Notes under the pieces: model-generated | Seen by the model: only the letters and a program-made list of their open reading frames with translations | Told to the model about the DNA's origin: nothing | Database searches by the model: none | Shown here: in pieces, positions 12,975-14,815 of the stretch | How positions within the stretch are numbered: the first letter of the stretch is position 1 | Layout of the letters: each line of letters opens with the position of its first letter | From: Nitrospirae bacterium RIFCSPLOW2_12_42_9 | GTDB taxonomy: Bacteria; Nitrospirota; 9FT-COMBO-42-15; HDB-SIOI813 | Assembly: GCA_001805205.1 (NCBI GenBank) | Contig: MHER01000146.1 | Location: 1 to 14,815 of the forward strand | Direction of reading: 5' to 3' | DNA length: 14,815 nucleotides | Position numbers and translations under genes: made by a program

Positions 12975-14591
12975 TCACTCACCGTTTTCTTCCAGTATCG
13001 GGTAAGAGATGTTTGTTATATGGGAGTTGATCCTTTTCAGATTGCTCAATATATCAAGGTGTATGGCACTGGTATCAATGGCCTCCTGAAGTCCCATATG
13101 AAGCCTGTTAATATGTGCCTGCCTTAAATCCCTTTCCATCTCACCGAGGTGTACCTTATGTCTTAGTATAGTATGTGCAAGGTCTTTATTCCTGCTCGCG
13201 AAGGCTGATATACTTATGTCAAAGTTCTCTACTACCTTCTGATGGAAGTCCACTATCTCCTTCATACCCTCATCAGAAAAAGAGACTCCTGATGTTATCT
13301 TCTTCTTTGCAAGCTCCATGAGGTTCTTATCAATAATATCACCTATATTCTCCATATTGCTTGTAAAGGCAATAATCTCAAACTCCCTTTTTGACTCAGC
13401 AGGTGTAAGGGTTGTCTGAGCTATCCTTGTCAGGTAGAGTTTGATCTCCCTGTCAAGAAGGTCAACCTCATCATCCCTCTGCTCTATCTTATATAAGAGG
13501 TCTCTGTTATTAGTTTGAAACACACTTATACTCTCCCTTAGCATCCACTGTACAATATCAGACATCCTCAATGCCTCACGGGTTGCCTGACCAAGTGCAA
13601 GAGCTGGTGTATTAAGTACATGAGGGTCGAGATATTTTGGACCAAATCTTTCCTCACCTTCACCCTCCGGTATCATCTTTCTTATTAGATTTGCAAGGGG
13701 GTCTGCAAATGGAAGGAACATTACAGCAATGGCAACATTAAACATGGTGTGGGCATTTGCTATCTGACGGGGAATGTCTGACGCAGTATATTCTATAATA
13801 TATCTAAAAAGTCCTATAAACGGAAAAAATATAATCACACCCAGAACTTTGAAAAAGATATGTGCAGCAGCAACCTGCCTCGCCTCTACATTTGCACCCA
13901 TGCTTGTAACTATGGCAGCAGCACATGTGCCTATATTTGCACCGAGTATAATTGGAATTGCAACATTTAATGTCATCAGGTCCTGAAGGGAGAGCGCAAG
14001 CACCATCCCTATTACAGCAGCACTGCTGTGAACAATGGCTGTTATGAGTGCAGCAATAAGGATACCTAATATCGGACTATCTCCAATTGAAAGTAGTATG
14101 GCTTTAAGATATTCACTTTCTCTTAAAGGGATCATGCTGTCAGACATTATCTTTATGGAGAAGAATATGAATGAAAATCCCAGGATTCCCTGTCCCAAAT
14201 CCCTTACAACTGACCTTTTGGCAAGGAACATTAGAGCAATCCCAATTGCCACAAAGAGGATTGCAACATCGTATATCCTGAATGCAAGCAACTGGACTGT
14301 TACAGTAGTACCTATATCAGCGCCAAGGATAACACCAATAGTCTGGTTAAGCTTCATCAGGCCTGAGCTGACAAAGCCAACGAGCATAACTGTAGTAGCA
14401 CTGCTGCTCTGAAGTATAGCAGTGATTACAGCGCCAACTCCTATACCTATGAATTTATTTTTTGTTAATGATGTAAGGATGGCTCTAAGACGGCCGCCTG
14501 CCGCCTTCCTGAGCCCTTCACCGGCGAGTCTGATTCCATAGAGCAGGATTGCAATACCACCGAGAAAGGATATAACAATAAAAAAGACCAT
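12975..14591 (-). CDS. Na+/phosphate cotransporter with PhoU-like C-terminal domain (PNaS family)
   Basis: Inner-membrane transporter, 538 residues from ATG 14591. The membrane domain (about 1-310) is built on the inverted repeat of the NptA/SLC34-like family: QSSSATT (61-67) followed by GADIGTT (90-96) in the first half, and VHSSAAV (187-193) followed by GANIGT (217-222) in the second. The second QSSS motif is degenerate (HSSAA). A helical PhoU-like domain occupies about 335-530, a fusion common in this family and thought to regulate phosphate uptake. A GTG at 14627 would add 12 hydrophilic residues and overlap the preceding gene. ATG 14591, two bases after that gene's stop and directly before the first hydrophobic helix, is preferred. 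No Pho-box-like sequence was recognised. Confidence 0.93.
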   Translation of the reverse strand: MVFFIVISFLGGIAILLYGIRLAGEGLRKAAGGRLRAILTSLTKNKFIGIGVGAVITAILQSSSATTVMLVGFVSSGLMKLNQTIGVILGADIGTTVTVQLLAFRIYDVAILFVAIGIALMFLAKRSVVRDLGQGILGFSFIFFSIKIMSDSMIPLRESEYLKAILLSIGDSPILGILIAALITAIVHSSAAVIGMVLALSLQDLMTLNVAIPIILGANIGTCAAAIVTSMGANVEARQVAAAHIFFKVLGVIIFFPFIGLFRYIIEYTASDIPRQIANAHTMFNVAIAVMFLPFADPLANLIRKMIPEGEGEERFGPKYLDPHVLNTPALALGQATREALRMSDIVQWMLRESISVFQTNNRDLLYKIEQRDDEVDLLDREIKLYLTRIAQTTLTPAESKREFEIIAFTSNMENIGDIIDKNLMELAKKKITSGVSFSDEGMKEIVDFHQKVVENFDISISAFASRNKDLAHTILRHKVHLGEMERDLRQAHINRLHMGLQEAIDTSAIHLDILSNLKRINSHITNISYPILEENGE

Positions 14592-14593
14592 TA

Positions 14594-14815
14594 TTACCCG
14601 ATCTTCACAAACTCGACCCTCTCCCACTTCCCTTTAACAAACTTCATCCTCTCAGCCTTCTTCCTTCTCTTATCATACGCAGTATCCATACGGAGATTAT
14701 AGAATATATCTTTATAGTGTTCAATATCACCGTACATCTTTTCCCATCGGGAGATATGTCCGGCCCCCTTTGCTACCATATAATCATCTATGATAACCTG
14801 AATCTCTTTCAAAAG
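14594..14815 (-). CDS. C-terminal part of an unrecognised protein, open to the window edge
   Basis: The frame is open to the last base, so the real start may lie outside the window; a TTG at 14810-14812 and an ATG at codon 12 of that frame are the only inside candidates. The visible 70-odd residues are hydrophilic with many Lys, Tyr, Trp and Met, for example HISRWEKMYGDIEHYKDIFY and KRRKKAERMKFVKGKWERV. There is no membrane segment. The spacing of W, Y, D and F is loosely like the end of NTF2-like or SnoaL-like domains, but I cannot support that call. It ends 2 nt before the Na/Pi transporter ATG, so the two are probably co-transcribed. Confidence 0.6.
   Translation of the reverse strand, partial: LLKEIQVIIDDYMVAKGAGHISRWEKMYGDIEHYKDIFYNLRMDTAYDKRRKKAERMKFVKGKWERVEFVKIG

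Noticed and set aside
1..14815. CRISPR array, prophage, IS element or defence system
   Set aside because: No regularly spaced repeats, transposase, integrase or known defence-protein motifs are visible; the content is housekeeping throughout.

Overview
All supported genes in this window lie on the minus strand. In transcription order (high to low coordinate) they form one nearly unbroken housekeeping run: unknown ORF fragment, Na/Pi cotransporter-PhoU protein, small membrane protein, ffh, PAS-GGDEF protein, rpsP, khpA, rimM, trmD, rplS, rnhB, yraN, small unknown ORF, ftsE, ftsX-envC fusion, ctpA, trxA, recN, and a 5-formyltetrahydrofolate cyclo-ligase cut by the left edge. The core ffh/rpsP/khpA/rimM/trmD/rplS/rnhB/yraN order is a widely conserved bacterial block. 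The EnvC partner and periplasmic-type proteins argue for a diderm (Gram-negative) bacterium. The AT-leaning composition, the small conserved ORF before ftsE and the Cys-rich PAS suggest a Nitrospirota- or deltaproteobacteria-like lineage. That placement is a low-confidence impression from memory.

Right part (about 11.2-14.8 kb): a fragment of an unrecognised protein, then a NptA-type transporter with a PhoU-like tail, an 83-residue membrane protein and ffh. A good sigma70-like promoter for ffh (TTGACA, 17 bp, TAAACT) overlaps the stop codon of the membrane protein gene. Middle part (7.1-11.2 kb): a PAS-GGDEF protein with an altered signature (GEDEF) and a four-Cys cluster sits between ffh and the ribosomal protein/tRNA modification genes rpsP-khpA-rimM-trmD-rplS, followed by rnhB and yraN. 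Most junctions overlap or are a few bases apart, implying translational coupling. Left part (0-7.1 kb): divisome and envelope genes (orf86, ftsE, ftsX-envC, ctpA), then thioredoxin, RecN and the folate enzyme.

The most notable feature is a single 693-codon frame in which a complete FtsX is joined at its C-terminus to a complete EnvC-like murein hydrolase activator, including what looks like EnvC's own signal peptide. FtsE, FtsX and EnvC normally act as separate polypeptides that turn on septal amidases; here the last two appear covalently linked. A G-rich palindromic element with potential G-quadruplexes on both strands separates ftsE from this fusion, where the two genes are usually tightly coupled. 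I saw no tRNA, rRNA, CRISPR array, IS element or phage gene, and no non-coding stretch over about 110 bases.
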